DNA of 64,000 nt from Streptomyces decoyicus (GTDB lineage Bacteria; Actinomycetota; Actinomycetes; Streptomycetales; Streptomycetaceae): NCBI RefSeq assembly GCF_019880305.1, contig NZ_CP082301.1:7936001-8000000 (forward strand), given 5' to 3'. Below the pieces are notes generated by a model that was not told the origin of the DNA, searched no databases, and saw nothing but the letters and a program-made list of their open reading frames with translations. Below are positions 30,624 through 39,030 of the stretch, in pieces; positions within the stretch are counted from its first letter, which is position 1, and each line of letters begins with the position of its first letter. A program made the position numbers and the translations under genes.

Positions 30624-32007
30624 GCTGACCCTCACTCAGGCAGCCGCGGCTGTGGGGGAGGGGGAACTGTCCCCGCTGGAGCTGACTTCTTCCCTGCTCG
30701 AACGCATCGACGCCGTCGAGAAACATCTCGGGGCGTATGTCACGGTGGCTGGCGAGGCGGCGCGTGGCTCGGCCGCGCGAGCGGAACGCGACATCGCGGC
30801 CGGCCGGTACCGCGGCCCGCTGCACGGCATCCCTTTCGGTCTGAAGGACCTCATCGATGTCGCCGGCATGCCGACCACGGCCAGTTCCCGGGTCAGGGCC
30901 GCTCATGTGGCGCAGGCGGACAGCACCGTCGCCACGCGGCTGTTCGAGGCCGGGGCGGTCCTCCTGGGGAAGACGCATACGCATGAATTCGCCTACGGGC
31001 TGACGACACCTCAGACGCGCAATGCCTGGGATCCCGGCCGAGTCGCGGGCGGGTCGAGCGGTGGTTCCGCGGTCGCGGTGGCCGCAGGTGCGGCGACCTT
31101 CGCTCTGGGCACGGACACCGGAGGTTCCATCCGCGTACCCGCGGCACTGAACGGAGTCGTCGGACTCAAGCCGACGTACGGCCTCATCTCCCGGCACGGC
31201 GTCGTCCCGCTGTCCTGGTCCCTGGACCACGTCGGCCCCCTCACGCGTACGGTGCAGGACGCGGCGCTCGTGCTCTCCGCGCTCACCGGCCACGACCCCG
31301 AGGATCCGGCTTCCCTCCGCACGGACCCGCGCGACTATCCCCTCCCTCGCGACGGGGACTTGAAGGGCCTGCGGATCGGAGTACCGGTCAACTACTACTT
31401 CGACCGCGTCAGTCCCGAGGTCGAAGCCGCCGTGCGGAGCGCCCTCGCCCAGATGTCGGACCTCGGGGCCGACCTGGTCGAGGTCGAGATTCCGATGGCC
31501 CTGTACGTCCAGGCCACCCAATGGGGTCTGATGGTCCCGGAGGCGACCGCCTACCACGAGCGGACGCTGCGGTCGGTGCCCGAGCTGTACGCGCCGGACG
31601 TCCGGGTGCTCCTTGAGGCAGGCGAGCTGGTGTCCGCCGGTGACTATCTGCGGGCACAGCGCGCCCGCACTCTCATGCGCCAGGCGTGGGCGGCGATGCT
31701 CGACCGGGTCGATGTGATCGCTGCGCCCACGGTGCCGATGACGGCCGCCAAGACCGGACAAGAGGTGGTCGAGTGGCCGGACGGCACGACGGAGAGCGTC
31801 TCCGACGCCTACGTGCGCCTCTCCGCCCCCGCGAACATCACCGGAGTGCCGGCTCTGACCCTGCCGGTCGGCCGTGACCATGCGGGTCTGCCCATCGGAA
31901 TGCAGTTGATGGGGCCACCCATGGGAGAAGCCGTTGTGCTGCGTGCCGGCCATGCCTACGAAGCGGCCCGGAACCATCGCGGCGCACTGGCCCCTGTGGC
32001 GGCCTGA
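30610..32007 (+). CDS. Amidase-signature hydrolase (AtzE/GatA-like)
   Basis: Amidase of 465 residues. The Ser-cisSer-Lys catalytic machinery is present: Lys in IPFGLKDLIDVAGMPTT (about residue 82), cis-Ser in VAGGSSGGSAVAVAAGA (about 156), and the nucleophile in LGTDTGGSIRVPAALNGVVG (about 179). The GatA-like region GLKPTYGLISRHGVVPL follows. It forms an operon with its small partner and a GNAT gene. Together with AtzG-like pairing it may hydrolyse ureido, biuret-type or other amide compounds; the substrate is not determined. The upstream inverted repeat suggests inducible expression. Confidence 0.87.
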   Translation: MPPFELTLTQAAAAVGEGELSPLELTSSLLERIDAVEKHLGAYVTVAGEAARGSAARAERDIAAGRYRGPLHGIPFGLKDLIDVAGMPTTASSRVRAAHVAQADSTVATRLFEAGAVLLGKTHTHEFAYGLTTPQTRNAWDPGRVAGGSSGGSAVAVAAGAATFALGTDTGGSIRVPAALNGVVGLKPTYGLISRHGVVPLSWSLDHVGPLTRTVQDAALVLSALTGHDPEDPASLRTDPRDYPLPRDGDLKGLRIGVPVNYYFDRVSPEVEAAVRSALAQMSDLGADLVEVEIPMALYVQATQWGLMVPEATAYHERTLRSVPELYAPDVRVLLEAGELVSAGDYLRAQRARTLMRQAWAAMLDRVDVIAAPTVPMTAAKTGQEVVEWPDGTTESVSDAYVRLSAPANITGVPALTLPVGRDHAGLPIGMQLMGPPMGEAVVLRAGHAYEAARNHRGALAPVAA

Positions 32008-32008
32008 A

Positions 32009-32602
32009 GTGAACCGCCACCACGATCGACGCCACGAGGGATCGGGGGCGGCGGTGCGCCGCCCCCGGAGCACCCGCCTGCCGCTCGCCGTGGACGCCGA
32101 GGTCATCCGTACCGGTCGGCTGACCCTTCTGCCGCTGCTGGTCGAGCATGCCGAGGAACTGGCCGCGGTGCTGTCCGATCCGGATCTGCACACCTTCATC
32201 GGCGGAGCCCCGGCGGCCCCGGAGGCGCTGCGCACCCGCCATGAACGTCTGGTCGCCGGCTCGCCCGACCCCGCTGTCACCTGGTGCAACTGGGTGATCC
32301 AGCTCCGCGATCGGGGCTGCCTGGCCGGCACCGTCCAGGCGACGGTCACCGCCGGGGGGAACGGAAAGGCCGCTGAGATCGCCTGGGTCGTGGGGACGCA
32401 CTGGCAGCGGCGCGGCATCGCCACCGAGGCGGCCCGGGGGCTGGTCGCCTGGCTTCGCCGGCAGCACGTGCGGACTCTCGTCGCTCATATCCACCCGGAT
32501 CACGCGGCCTCCGCTGCCGTCGCCGCCGCTGCCGGGCTCACCCCCACCAGCCAGGAGCAGGAAGGCGAGATCAGGTGGGAGTGGAGAGCGGAAGGTGGCT
32601 GA
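32009..32602 (+). CDS. GNAT-family N-acetyltransferase
   Basis: GNAT-fold enzyme of up to 197 residues. The typical opening is IRTGRLTLLPLLVEHAEELA, and the acetyl-CoA pyrophosphate loop is THWQRRGIATEAARGLVAWL (R/Q-x-x-G-x-A), followed by VAHIHPDHAASAAVAAAAGL, the usual motif-B helix. It belongs to the RimJ-like branch acting on N-terminal or small amines. GTG 32009 is one base after the amidase stop; a GTG at 32054 has a better ribosome site and would drop 15 non-conserved residues. Cotranscription with the amidase is likely. Confidence 0.85.
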   Translation: MNRHHDRRHEGSGAAVRRPRSTRLPLAVDAEVIRTGRLTLLPLLVEHAEELAAVLSDPDLHTFIGGAPAAPEALRTRHERLVAGSPDPAVTWCNWVIQLRDRGCLAGTVQATVTAGGNGKAAEIAWVVGTHWQRRGIATEAARGLVAWLRRQHVRTLVAHIHPDHAASAAVAAAAGLTPTSQEQEGEIRWEWRAEGG

Positions 32603-32710
32603 GCGGGGGCGGCGGTTGAGCGGGGGTGTCGGTTGAGGGGGGCGGCTGGGGATCTGCCGGGAGCGGCAGGGCGTTGTCAGGCGGTGCCGGACCCGGACCC
32701 GGACCACCCG

Positions 32711-32738
32711 GAGGGGTGAGGGGTGAGGGGTGAGGGGT
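32711..32738 (+). repeat. Four 7-bp GAGGGGT repeats, G-quadruplex candidate
   Basis: Four perfect tandem copies of GAGGGGT give four GGGG runs separated by TGA loops, a textbook quadruplex pattern on the + strand. It lies between the GNAT gene and the convergent papain-like gene. More degenerate copies continue to about 32757. Confidence 0.8.
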
Positions 32739-32824
32739 GGGGGAGTGAGGGGTGAGGAGGCGTACGGCCGTACCCGGTGGCTCGCGCGGCGGGGCCCGTT
32801 CCCCACGAGCCCCGCCGCGCGATT

Positions 32825-32882
32825 CCGTGCTCGGATCCCGTGCTCGGATCCCGTGCCCGGTCGGCCGGTCGGCCGGTCGGCC
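32825..32882. repeat. Short tandem repeats (13-bp and 8-bp units)
   Basis: Two exact copies of CCGTGCTCGGATC and a partial third run straight into three exact copies of GGTCGGCC. Non-coding, twelve bases before the stop of the leftward gene. Likely slippage-derived. Confidence 0.8.
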
Positions 32883-32893
32883 GGGCGGCGGGG

Positions 32894-33397
32894 TCAGCGG
32901 GCCAGCAGGTGGTGCAGGGCCATCGGCGTCACATAGCCGGGCCAGCGGCCGTCGGCGAACAGATGGACACCGGCGTCCAGGTAGCACTGGTCGACGAGTT
33001 GGGAGCAGATCATGTGCCGGGTGCTGGCGACATAGCGGCGCAGGCCCGGAACGGGCAGATGGAACCGGTGCGTGGCGATCGCCAGGTAGTCGAGGAAGCT
33101 GTAGGGCACCCCGACGTAGCGGGTGGCGGCCGTGCAGATGTCGGTGCGCTGCTGCTCGGTGAGCCGTTCCGGACAGACGTAGACCACGTCCGCGTCGGGG
33201 TAGGTGGTGAGGGGCATGATGCGGGCCCCGCCCGGTTCGGCCTCCAGCAGCCGGTCGTCGGGGAGGACCAGGAAGGCGTGTTCGTAGTCGGCGAAGCCGT
33301 CGCCGTTGATCCACTGTCCGAAGCGGATCAACTGGCCCGTAACGCCGGATATTTGGGTGAGTCCGATGTCGCCGGGCAGGGGAGGGGTGTGCTTCAT
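32894..33397 (-). CDS. Permuted papain-fold (NlpC/P60, YiiX-like) cysteine hydrolase
   Basis: Protein of 167 residues. Pattern of the circularly permuted NlpC/P60 class: an N-terminal PGDIGLTQISGVTGQLIRFG, the catalytic His in ADYEHAFLVLPDD (about residue 40), then the catalytic Cys in RHMICSQLVDQCYLDAG (about residue 131), with VGVPYSFLDYLAI between. No signal peptide is seen, so it is probably intracellular. YiiX-like members act on lipids, amides or peptidoglycan fragments; the substrate here is unknown. GGGAGC lies upstream of the ATG. Confidence 0.78.
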   Translation of the reverse strand: MKHTPPLPGDIGLTQISGVTGQLIRFGQWINGDGFADYEHAFLVLPDDRLLEAEPGGARIMPLTTYPDADVVYVCPERLTEQQRTDICTAATRYVGVPYSFLDYLAIATHRFHLPVPGLRRYVASTRHMICSQLVDQCYLDAGVHLFADGRWPGYVTPMALHHLLAR

Positions 33398-33595
33398 GAG
33401 CAGCTCCCGGGAGCAAAAGGGGGGTTCCCATGGGTAATACCCGCTGTCCGGGTGTGCGCACCGCGTTCGCGGGGGCGGGGTGTCAGCAGATGGCAGAGCG
33501 GGAGGGAGAGCGGGTGCCCGTCGGGGTACGGGTGTCCGGACCGGGAGATGCGGCTGCGGTGAGCCGACGGGATCGAGCAGAGGAGCGGGAAGACG

Positions 33596-34423
33596 ATGGG
33601 CAGCAGCTCAGAGGCGGGAGAAGATGTGACGGAGCGTCAGGGCGGGGCGGTGGCAGGCAGCGGCGCTGACCGGAAGGCGCTGTCGGGCAGTGTGGCGCTG
33701 GTGACCGGCGCCTCCAGCGGCATCGGCGCGGCCACCGCCGTGGCGCTGGCCCGGGAAGGCGCTTCCCTCGCCTTGGTCGCCCGTCGTACCGAGCGGCTGG
33801 AGCAGCTCACCGAGGCGATCGAGGCGCAGGGAGGCTCGGCCTTCGCCCTGCCCGCCGACCTCGGTGACGCGACGCAGGCACGTCGGGTGGTCGAGGAGGC
33901 GGTGAACCGCTGCGGGCGGCTGGACGTGCTGGTGAACAACGCGGGCTTCGGGGTGCGGGGCTCGGTGGAGGACAGCGACCCCGAGGGCTGGGACCGGATG
34001 GTCGACCTCAACCTCAGGGCGTTGCTGCGGATGTCGCATGCCGCGCTCCCGCATCTGCTGCGCGCGGCGCACGAGGGGCCGCGGGGCGTGGCCGATCTGG
34101 TGAACGTCAGCTCGGTCGCGGGCCGGGTGCCGCGCAAGGACAACAGTGTCTACTCCGCCACCAAGCACGCGGTGTGCTCCTTCAGCGAGGCGCTGCGCCA
34201 GGAGGTGACCGGACGTCAGGTCCGGGTCGGGCTCGTCGAACCGGGCATGACCTCGACGGAGCTGACACGGGCCCCCAGCCAGGCCGCATCGGCCCATGGG
34301 ATGCCGCCGGAGAGCTGGCTGGGGGCCGAGGACGTCGCCCGCACCATCGCCTTCATGGTCACGCAGCCGGCGCATGTGGCGATCAACGAGATTGCCGTGC
34401 GGCCGACCGCCCAGGAACGCTGA
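33596..34423 (+). CDS. SDR-family oxidoreductase
   Basis: Classical short-chain dehydrogenase of 275 residues. The cofactor motif is LVTGASSGIGAATAVALARE (TGxxxGIG, about 37-43); an Arg pair in VARRTERLEQL suggests NADP preference. NNAG (about 110), Ser in NVSSVAGRVP and YSATK (catalytic Tyr/Lys) are all present. A 25-residue disordered N-terminus precedes the fold; the true start could be slightly later. The C-terminal half resembles clavaldehyde-dehydrogenase-like SDRs. It is followed 49 bp later by a phosphoesterase gene on the same strand. Confidence 0.9.
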   Translation: MGSSSEAGEDVTERQGGAVAGSGADRKALSGSVALVTGASSGIGAATAVALAREGASLALVARRTERLEQLTEAIEAQGGSAFALPADLGDATQARRVVEEAVNRCGRLDVLVNNAGFGVRGSVEDSDPEGWDRMVDLNLRALLRMSHAALPHLLRAAHEGPRGVADLVNVSSVAGRVPRKDNSVYSATKHAVCSFSEALRQEVTGRQVRVGLVEPGMTSTELTRAPSQAASAHGMPPESWLGAEDVARTIAFMVTQPAHVAINEIAVRPTAQER

Positions 34424-34472
34424 CCGCCCCGCCCCCGCCCCCGCCCCGCGAGCACAGCCGAGGGAGGGCTCC

Positions 34473-34976
34473 GTGCGACTTCTGCTCATCTCCGACACCC
34501 ATGTGCCCAAGCGCGCCAAGGCGCTGCCGGTGCAGCTGCTCGACGAAGTGCCGCGTGCCGATGTCGTCGTGCATGCAGGCGACTGGGTCGACACCGCAAC
34601 GCTGGACCTGTTGCAGGCCCGCTCCCGGCAGCTGATCGGGGTGTACGGCAACAACGACGGCCCGGCGCTGCGCGCCCGGCTGCCCGAGGTGGCGTATGCG
34701 GAACTGGCCGGGGTGCGGCTCGGGGTGGTGCACGAGACCGGCCCTGCCCAGGGGCGGGAGCGCCGCTGCGCCGCACGCTTCCCCGAGCTCGATGTGCTGG
34801 TGTTCGGGCACAGCCACATCCCCTGGGACTCCACGGCGGACGACCGGCTGCGCCTGCTGAACCCGGGTTCGCCGACCGACCGCCGCCGACAGCCGTACTG
34901 CACGTACATGACGGCGGAGCTGACGGCGGGCCGGCTCACCGAGGTGGAGCTGCACCGCCTGCCCCGCAGACGGTGA
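34473..34976 (+). CDS. YfcE-type metallophosphoesterase
   Basis: Phosphodiesterase of 167 residues, the compact YfcE/MJ0936 class. Metal-binding motifs are in order: SDTHVPKR (D-x-H), VVHAGDWVD (G-D), YGNNDG (GN-D), FGHSHIP (G-H-x-H) and a final NPGSPTDRR. Such enzymes cleave phosphodiesters with Mn or Ni; the natural substrate is often unknown. GTG 34473 has AGGGAGGG upstream. It probably shares a transcript with the SDR gene. Confidence 0.92.
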   Translation: MRLLLISDTHVPKRAKALPVQLLDEVPRADVVVHAGDWVDTATLDLLQARSRQLIGVYGNNDGPALRARLPEVAYAELAGVRLGVVHETGPAQGRERRCAARFPELDVLVFGHSHIPWDSTADDRLRLLNPGSPTDRRRQPYCTYMTAELTAGRLTEVELHRLPRRR

Positions 34977-35009
34977 GGCGGCGAGGGCCGCCGAAGGTCC
35001 CGGCGGTTC

Positions 35010-35516
35010 TCACAGACCGAGCAGGCCGCGGACGTAGGCCGCCTGTCCGGCGTGCTGGAGATCGTCGGCGATCACGCTGACGAGGCGGACCCCCAGGGTG
35101 ACGGGCGGTGTCCAGGCGCGGTCGACGACGCGCTTCATGTCCTTGTCGTCAACTCCGGCGAGGTACTGCACGGTGTTGTCGTGGACGGCGCCGTGATAGT
35201 CGTTCAGCAGCTGTGCGCTCAGGTCCCGTACGGCCGCCACGTCCTTGCCGGAATGGCCGTAGCCCGTGTCGTCGGCAGCGAAGGGGAGCCCGAAGCGGTC
35301 GTACCAGCCGTCCGAGGTCCAGATCTGCTCCGTGCCTGCCACCCCGGCGAGATGATCGTCCTGGATCCTGGTGAGATGCCAGACCAGCCAGGCGATCGAA
35401 TTGGCGTCGTCGGGGCGGGTGCTGAGCTCGTCGGGGTCGAGCCCGGTGACCACGTCCTCGACGACCTCCTGGATACGTCCGAAGGCGTCGACAAGCAGAT
35501 CCGTGCTGGCGTTCAT
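35010..35516 (-). CDS. DinB-family protein
   Basis: Four-helix bundle protein of 168 residues. The predicted metal ligands are His in SIAWLVWHLTRIQDDHLAG (about residues 45-60) and His in VIADDLQHAGQAAYVRGLLG near the C-terminus. This is the compact DinB type used for thiol-dependent detoxification or of unknown function. AAAGGAG lies just upstream of the ATG at 35516. It is downstream of the P450 gene on the same strand, separated by 287 bp containing tandem repeats. Confidence 0.85.
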   Translation of the reverse strand: MNASTDLLVDAFGRIQEVVEDVVTGLDPDELSTRPDDANSIAWLVWHLTRIQDDHLAGVAGTEQIWTSDGWYDRFGLPFAADDTGYGHSGKDVAAVRDLSAQLLNDYHGAVHDNTVQYLAGVDDKDMKRVVDRAWTPPVTLGVRLVSVIADDLQHAGQAAYVRGLLGL

Positions 35517-35735
35517 ACAGGGCTCCTTTGCGGCGACGGAGGTCTTCGCGCGGAAGTTCCGCGGATACCGGTACCGGTGGACCGATGTGTCGCGCTCCGT
35601 GGCGGTCAGGCACCCGGAGGGCATCAGTTCCGGCAATTCGCCCATCGTCGCAAGCCGAGCGCGGGAATCAGCGAGGGGCAGGCCGAGAGGCGGGATTTTC
35701 CGGATCGCCGGACTCGGAAGTGCGCGGCGCCGCGG

Positions 35736-35803
35736 CCGGTGCGCACGGGGCCGCCAGGCCGGCAGCCGGTGCGCACGGGACCGCCAGGCCGGCGACCGGT
35801 GCG
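35736..35803. repeat. 30-bp tandem repeat downstream of the P450 gene
   Basis: Two near-identical units opening CCGGTGCGCACGGG (35736 and 35766) and the first 8 bp of a third abut the P450 stop codon. Non-coding. The rest of the gap 35517-35735 holds the promoter side of the DinB gene and nothing else recognised. Confidence 0.8.
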
Positions 35804-37045
35804 TCAGCCGAGGGAGAGGGGGAGCCGGCTCAGTCCGCGGAGGGTGATGTGGTCCTTCCAGCGGGGCTCGCCGGCGAGTTGGACGTCCGGGGCGCGCCGC
35901 AGGAGCATGCGCAGGACGATCTGGGTTTCGAGGCGGGCGAGCGGGGCTCCCAGACAGAAATGTATGCCGTGGCCGAAGGACAGGTGCCGCAGCGGGATGC
36001 GGCCGACGTCGAGCCGGTCGGGGTGGTCGTACGCGGCGGGGTCGAGGTTCGCGGCACCGGCCAGGAGCAGGAGGGTCGTGCCGCGTGCCACCGGCACATC
36101 GGCGACCTCGGCATCCTGGAGGGCGAAGCGGGCGATGAGCTGGACCGGGGAGTCGTAGCGCAGCAGCTCCTCGACCCCGGGCTCGATCAGGTCCGGGTCG
36201 CTGCGCAGACGGGCGAGCTGGTCGGGGTGGCGCAGCAGGGCGAGGGTGCCGTTGCCGATGAGGTTGACGGTGGTCTCATGGCCGGCGATCAGCAGCAGGG
36301 TGCAGGTGGCCAGCAGCTCGTTCTCGCTCAGCGCATCACCGTCGTCGTGCACGGCGACGAGTGCGGAGAGCAGGTCGTCGCCGGGTGCGCGGCGGCGTTC
36401 GGCGACGAGTTCGCGCAGGTAGTCGGTGAACTCACGCCACGCCTGGGCTTCCTCCTCGGCGGCGCCGGGAGGCAGCAGGAAGTCGGGGACCAGGGCGCGG
36501 GCCACCGCGTGCGACCACCTCAGCATCCGGTGGCGATCGGCCGTGGGGACGCCGAGCAGTTCGCTGATGACCGCCACCGGCAGGGGAGTGGCCAGATCCT
36601 CGATCAGGTCCACCGGACCCTCGGCGGACTCCAGGCCGGTGAACAGCTCGGTGGCGAGCTCCTCGATGCGCGGCGCGAGGCGGTCCACCCGGCGCCGGGT
36701 GAAGGCCTGGGAGACCAGGCCCCGCATCCGGGTGTGGTCGGGCGGGTTGAGACTCAGGAAGCCGCGTACGGGCCGGCCGGCTTCGTCGACCAGAACCTTG
36801 GAGGCCGGGCGGGCCCGCTCGCCGGTGAACCGCGGATCGTCGGCCTCGGCATGCCCGAACCGTCCGTCGCGCAGCACCGCGGCGCAGTCCTCGTACCGGC
36901 TGAGCACCATCAACTGGTCGTCGATGCGGGCGATCGGGGTCCGTGTCCGCCAGCGGGCGTAGAGGGGGTAGGGGTCGGCCTGATGCCGCGGGTCGAGCAG
37001 ATCCTGGAGCGAGGGCAGGGTCGCCGTGGTGTCGATGCGGGTCAT
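35804..37045 (-). CDS. Cytochrome P450 (CYP107-like)
   Basis: Soluble bacterial P450 of 413 residues. The I-helix oxygen motif is LLIAGHETTVNLIGNG (about 236), the K-helix ExxR is EELLRYDSPVQ (about 280), and the heme-binding loop is FGHGIHFCLGAPLARLE with the Cys ligand at about residue 346. Biosynthetic or xenobiotic hydroxylation is expected; ferredoxin and reductase genes are not adjacent. Its ATG overlaps the stop of an upstream TetR gene (ATGA), so the pair is translationally coupled and P450 production is tied to the regulator. Confidence 0.93.
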   Translation of the reverse strand: MTRIDTTATLPSLQDLLDPRHQADPYPLYARWRTRTPIARIDDQLMVLSRYEDCAAVLRDGRFGHAEADDPRFTGERARPASKVLVDEAGRPVRGFLSLNPPDHTRMRGLVSQAFTRRRVDRLAPRIEELATELFTGLESAEGPVDLIEDLATPLPVAVISELLGVPTADRHRMLRWSHAVARALVPDFLLPPGAAEEEAQAWREFTDYLRELVAERRRAPGDDLLSALVAVHDDGDALSENELLATCTLLLIAGHETTVNLIGNGTLALLRHPDQLARLRSDPDLIEPGVEELLRYDSPVQLIARFALQDAEVADVPVARGTTLLLLAGAANLDPAAYDHPDRLDVGRIPLRHLSFGHGIHFCLGAPLARLETQIVLRMLLRRAPDVQLAGEPRWKDHITLRGLSRLPLSLG

Positions 37046-37815
37046 CGTTTCTCCTCGGGCGGATCGGCGGGTGCGGTCTCGTCCGTGGCTGCGGTGTCGT
37101 CAGCGGCCGCGGTCTCGTCCGTGGCTGTGGTGTCGTCAGCGGCCGCGGTCTCGTCCGTGGCTGTGGTGTCCGCCGGGCCGGTGCTTGCGGCGATGCCGGT
37201 GAACAGCCACTGCATGGCCTGGCCCAGCAGGTCGTCCGGCACGCTGGCCGGGTCGATCCGCCGCTGGCGCACCAGCCCCTGGAAGAGCGCCATCGTTATC
37301 GTGGCCACGGCTTCGGCGGACACGGACTCGCGTGCGCCGATGTGCTCCAGGGCCGCACTCATCAGGCTTTCCATCTCGGCCCGGGGGCCGCGCAGCTGGT
37401 CGGCCAGCGTCTCCATCAGCTGGGGGTTGCGCACCGCGTAGAGCCAGAACTCGGCCTGGAGGGGGGCGAAGTCGGGATCGTCGTCGGCGACATGCGCCAG
37501 CAGGCGGCCGAGCGCCGGAGCCGGGTCGTCGACACCGGCCTGTGCGTCGGCGACGATCCGCGTCGCCCGGGAGACATGCTCGCTGGCGCGCTCGCGCAGC
37601 AGCTCCACGAAGAGCCGCTCCTTGCTGCCGAAGTTCGAGTAGACCGCGCCGATGGAGAATCCCGCCGCCTCGGCGATCTCTTCCACGGACGCTCCGGCGA
37701 ATCCCTTGCGCGCATAGGTCCGTGCGGCGGCGTCGAGCAGGAGTTGGCGCGTGCGGGCCTTGGCTTCCGCTCGGGTCGGGCGCCGTTCGGGGGTCGCTTC
37801 GGCGTCAAGGCTCAT
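37042..37815 (-). CDS. TetR-family regulator with repetitive acidic tail
   Basis: Regulator of 257 residues. The HTH is RQLLLDAAARTYARKGFAGA then SVEEIAEAAGFSIGAVYSNF, the standard TetR N-terminus. The ligand domain extends to about residue 215 (MQWLFTGIAAS). The tail of about 40 residues is a Thr/Ala/Asp/Glu repeat (TTATDETAAADD units) encoded by a 36-bp minisatellite and is unusual for the family. It overlaps and probably controls the P450 gene. Operator repeats and a TTGACA box lie just upstream of its start. Confidence 0.9.
   Translation of the reverse strand: MSLDAEATPERRPTRAEAKARTRQLLLDAAARTYARKGFAGASVEEIAEAAGFSIGAVYSNFGSKERLFVELLRERASEHVSRATRIVADAQAGVDDPAPALGRLLAHVADDDPDFAPLQAEFWLYAVRNPQLMETLADQLRGPRAEMESLMSAALEHIGARESVSAEAVATITMALFQGLVRQRRIDPASVPDDLLGQAMQWLFTGIAASTGPADTTATDETAAADDTTATDETAAADDTAATDETAPADPPEEKR
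37076..37170 (-). repeat. 36-bp coding minisatellite in the TetR tail
   Basis: Units starting at 37076, 37112 and 37148 (GTCTCGTCCGTGGCTG opening on the + strand) are nearly identical and keep frame, giving 12-residue repeats. Copy number could vary between strains. Confidence 0.85.
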
Positions 37816-37822
37816 GGCATCA

Positions 37823-37863
37823 ACTGTAGAGATAGTGATTGCTATGTCAATAGTGATAGCTAT
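37823..37863 (-). promoter_or_regulatory. TetR promoter with direct-repeat operator
   Basis: ATAGTGATTGCTAT (37832-37845) and ATAGTGATAGCTAT (37850-37863) are 13/14 identical direct repeats 18 bp apart, each with ATAG/CTAT ends. On the minus strand TTGACA (37850-37845) and TACAGT (37828-37823) with a 16-bp spacer make a promoter 8 bp before the TetR ATG, nested in the repeats. Autorepression is likely. Confidence 0.7.
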
Positions 37864-38309
37864 CCGAACGGAGTGTGTGCGTCGGGCTCCGGCGCGGTGT
37901 CGTTCGCGCGTCGGAGGTGCGGGCGGAAAGGCATCGGGATGTCTTGGCGCAGCGGCTGTCATTGCCGCTGCCATCTCCGAATGCGGCTGCCGGGGTGGGG
38001 AAATCGCCGCGTTGCGCAAGCGGAGTTGTGCCGGAATGAGTCCGGTATGTCGAAGAATGATTCCGTCGATGCCGAATGCCCGCCGGGGGCGGGAATCGAG
38101 CGGTTGTACCACGCTGATTTCCCAGGTCAGAGCACAGGTTGTTGCTGGGTGGCGCCTGAGCGGGCGGCTCGTTCTCTCGTCTTGTTACGGTAATCCGGCT
38201 CCTGGGGGAGCCCGTCGCGTGACCGGGCTTCACTCCGGTGAATGGGCGCTGCGTTGAATTCGGCGCGCCCTCTCCCAGGTAATTCCCCCCACGCATGGAG
38301 AATAATTAG
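37864..38309. other. 446-bp intergenic region
   Basis: Upstream region of the rightward CAP-domain gene. Several AT-rich patches and short inverted repeats (GGCTCC..GGAGCC near 38200) suggest a structured leader. No known riboswitch consensus and no gene were recognised. Confidence 0.45.
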
Positions 38310-38924
38310 TTGAATACGAAATACTCGTCCCCCTTCGTGCGGGATCCTCGTGGTGCAGACCGGCGGGAGGCCCGAATAGTCCCCCTCGGCATCGTCATCT
38401 CGGCCGGTGCGCTCATCGGCGTGCTGGCTCTGCTCTCGTCCCAGGCCGACGCGAACGCGACCGAGTACACCGGTTCCCCGGCCCCGGCATCCGCCTCGTC
38501 CGCCGCCGGGAAGCCTGCCGCCCAGGAGGACACGAAGCGGGCCGCCCGCTACGAGGCCAAGGTCCTCCGGCTCGTCAACAAGGCCCGTGCGGAGCACGGT
38601 TGCGGGCCGCTGCGGCGCGACGCGCGCCTGGCGAAGGCCGCCCGCCTGCACAGCCAGGACATGTCCGCCCGCCACTACTACGCGCGCTCCTCCCCGGACG
38701 GCCGCGATCCCAAGGAGCGGATGGAGGCCCAGGGGTACAAGGACGCCCACGCGGAGAACATCGACGCCTGGGAGACCGAGCCCGAGGGCGCCTTCCGCGC
38801 CTGGATGAACAGTCCGGGGCACCGGGCCAACATCCTCAGCTGCTCGTCGCACGCCACCGGCGTGGGCGTCGCCTTCGGCGGGAAGCTCCGGGCGCACTGG
38901 ACGCAGGACTTCGGCTACAAGTAG
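38310..38924 (+). CDS. Membrane-anchored or secreted CAP-domain (SCP/YkwD) protein
   Basis: Protein of 204 residues. A single hydrophobic segment (IVPLGIVISAGALIGVLALL, about 23-42) acts as signal or anchor. A Pro/Ala/Ser linker follows, then a CAP domain at about 80-204 with LRLVNKARAEHGCGPLRRDA, RLHSQDMSARHYYARSSPDG, ENIDAW and the closing WMNSPGHRANILSCSSHATG and WTQDFGY. The conserved His/Glu pairs of bacterial YkwD are present. The start appears to be TTG at 38310 with GGAG upstream; no ATG or GTG is available before the anchor. It is convergent with the NRPS block. Confidence 0.87.
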   Translation: MNTKYSSPFVRDPRGADRREARIVPLGIVISAGALIGVLALLSSQADANATEYTGSPAPASASSAAGKPAAQEDTKRAARYEAKVLRLVNKARAEHGCGPLRRDARLAKAARLHSQDMSARHYYARSSPDGRDPKERMEAQGYKDAHAENIDAWETEPEGAFRAWMNSPGHRANILSCSSHATGVGVAFGGKLRAHWTQDFGYK

Positions 38925-38979
38925 ACCGCCGCTGCCCGGCACGGCCCGAGCGGGCCGGCAGGCCGGCGGAGCGAGGACA

Positions 38980-39003
38980 CCCGGTGGCCGGGAGGCCACC
39001 GGG
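38980..39003. terminator. Bidirectional terminator at the NRPS boundary
   Basis: CCCGGTGGCC and GGCCACCGGG form a perfect 10-bp stem with a GGGA loop, between the CAP gene and the last NRPS gene. Confidence 0.75.
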
Positions 39004-39030
39004 AGTCGCCCCGTCGTCGTGCCGCGCCGC

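Noticed and set aside
30408..32007. GatCA of the tRNA-dependent amidotransferase
   Set aside because: No gatB adjacent and the pair is with a GNAT gene; a specialised amidase is more likely.
32825..32882. CRISPR-like repeats
   Set aside because: Units of 8 and 13 bp abut without spacers; simple tandem repeats.
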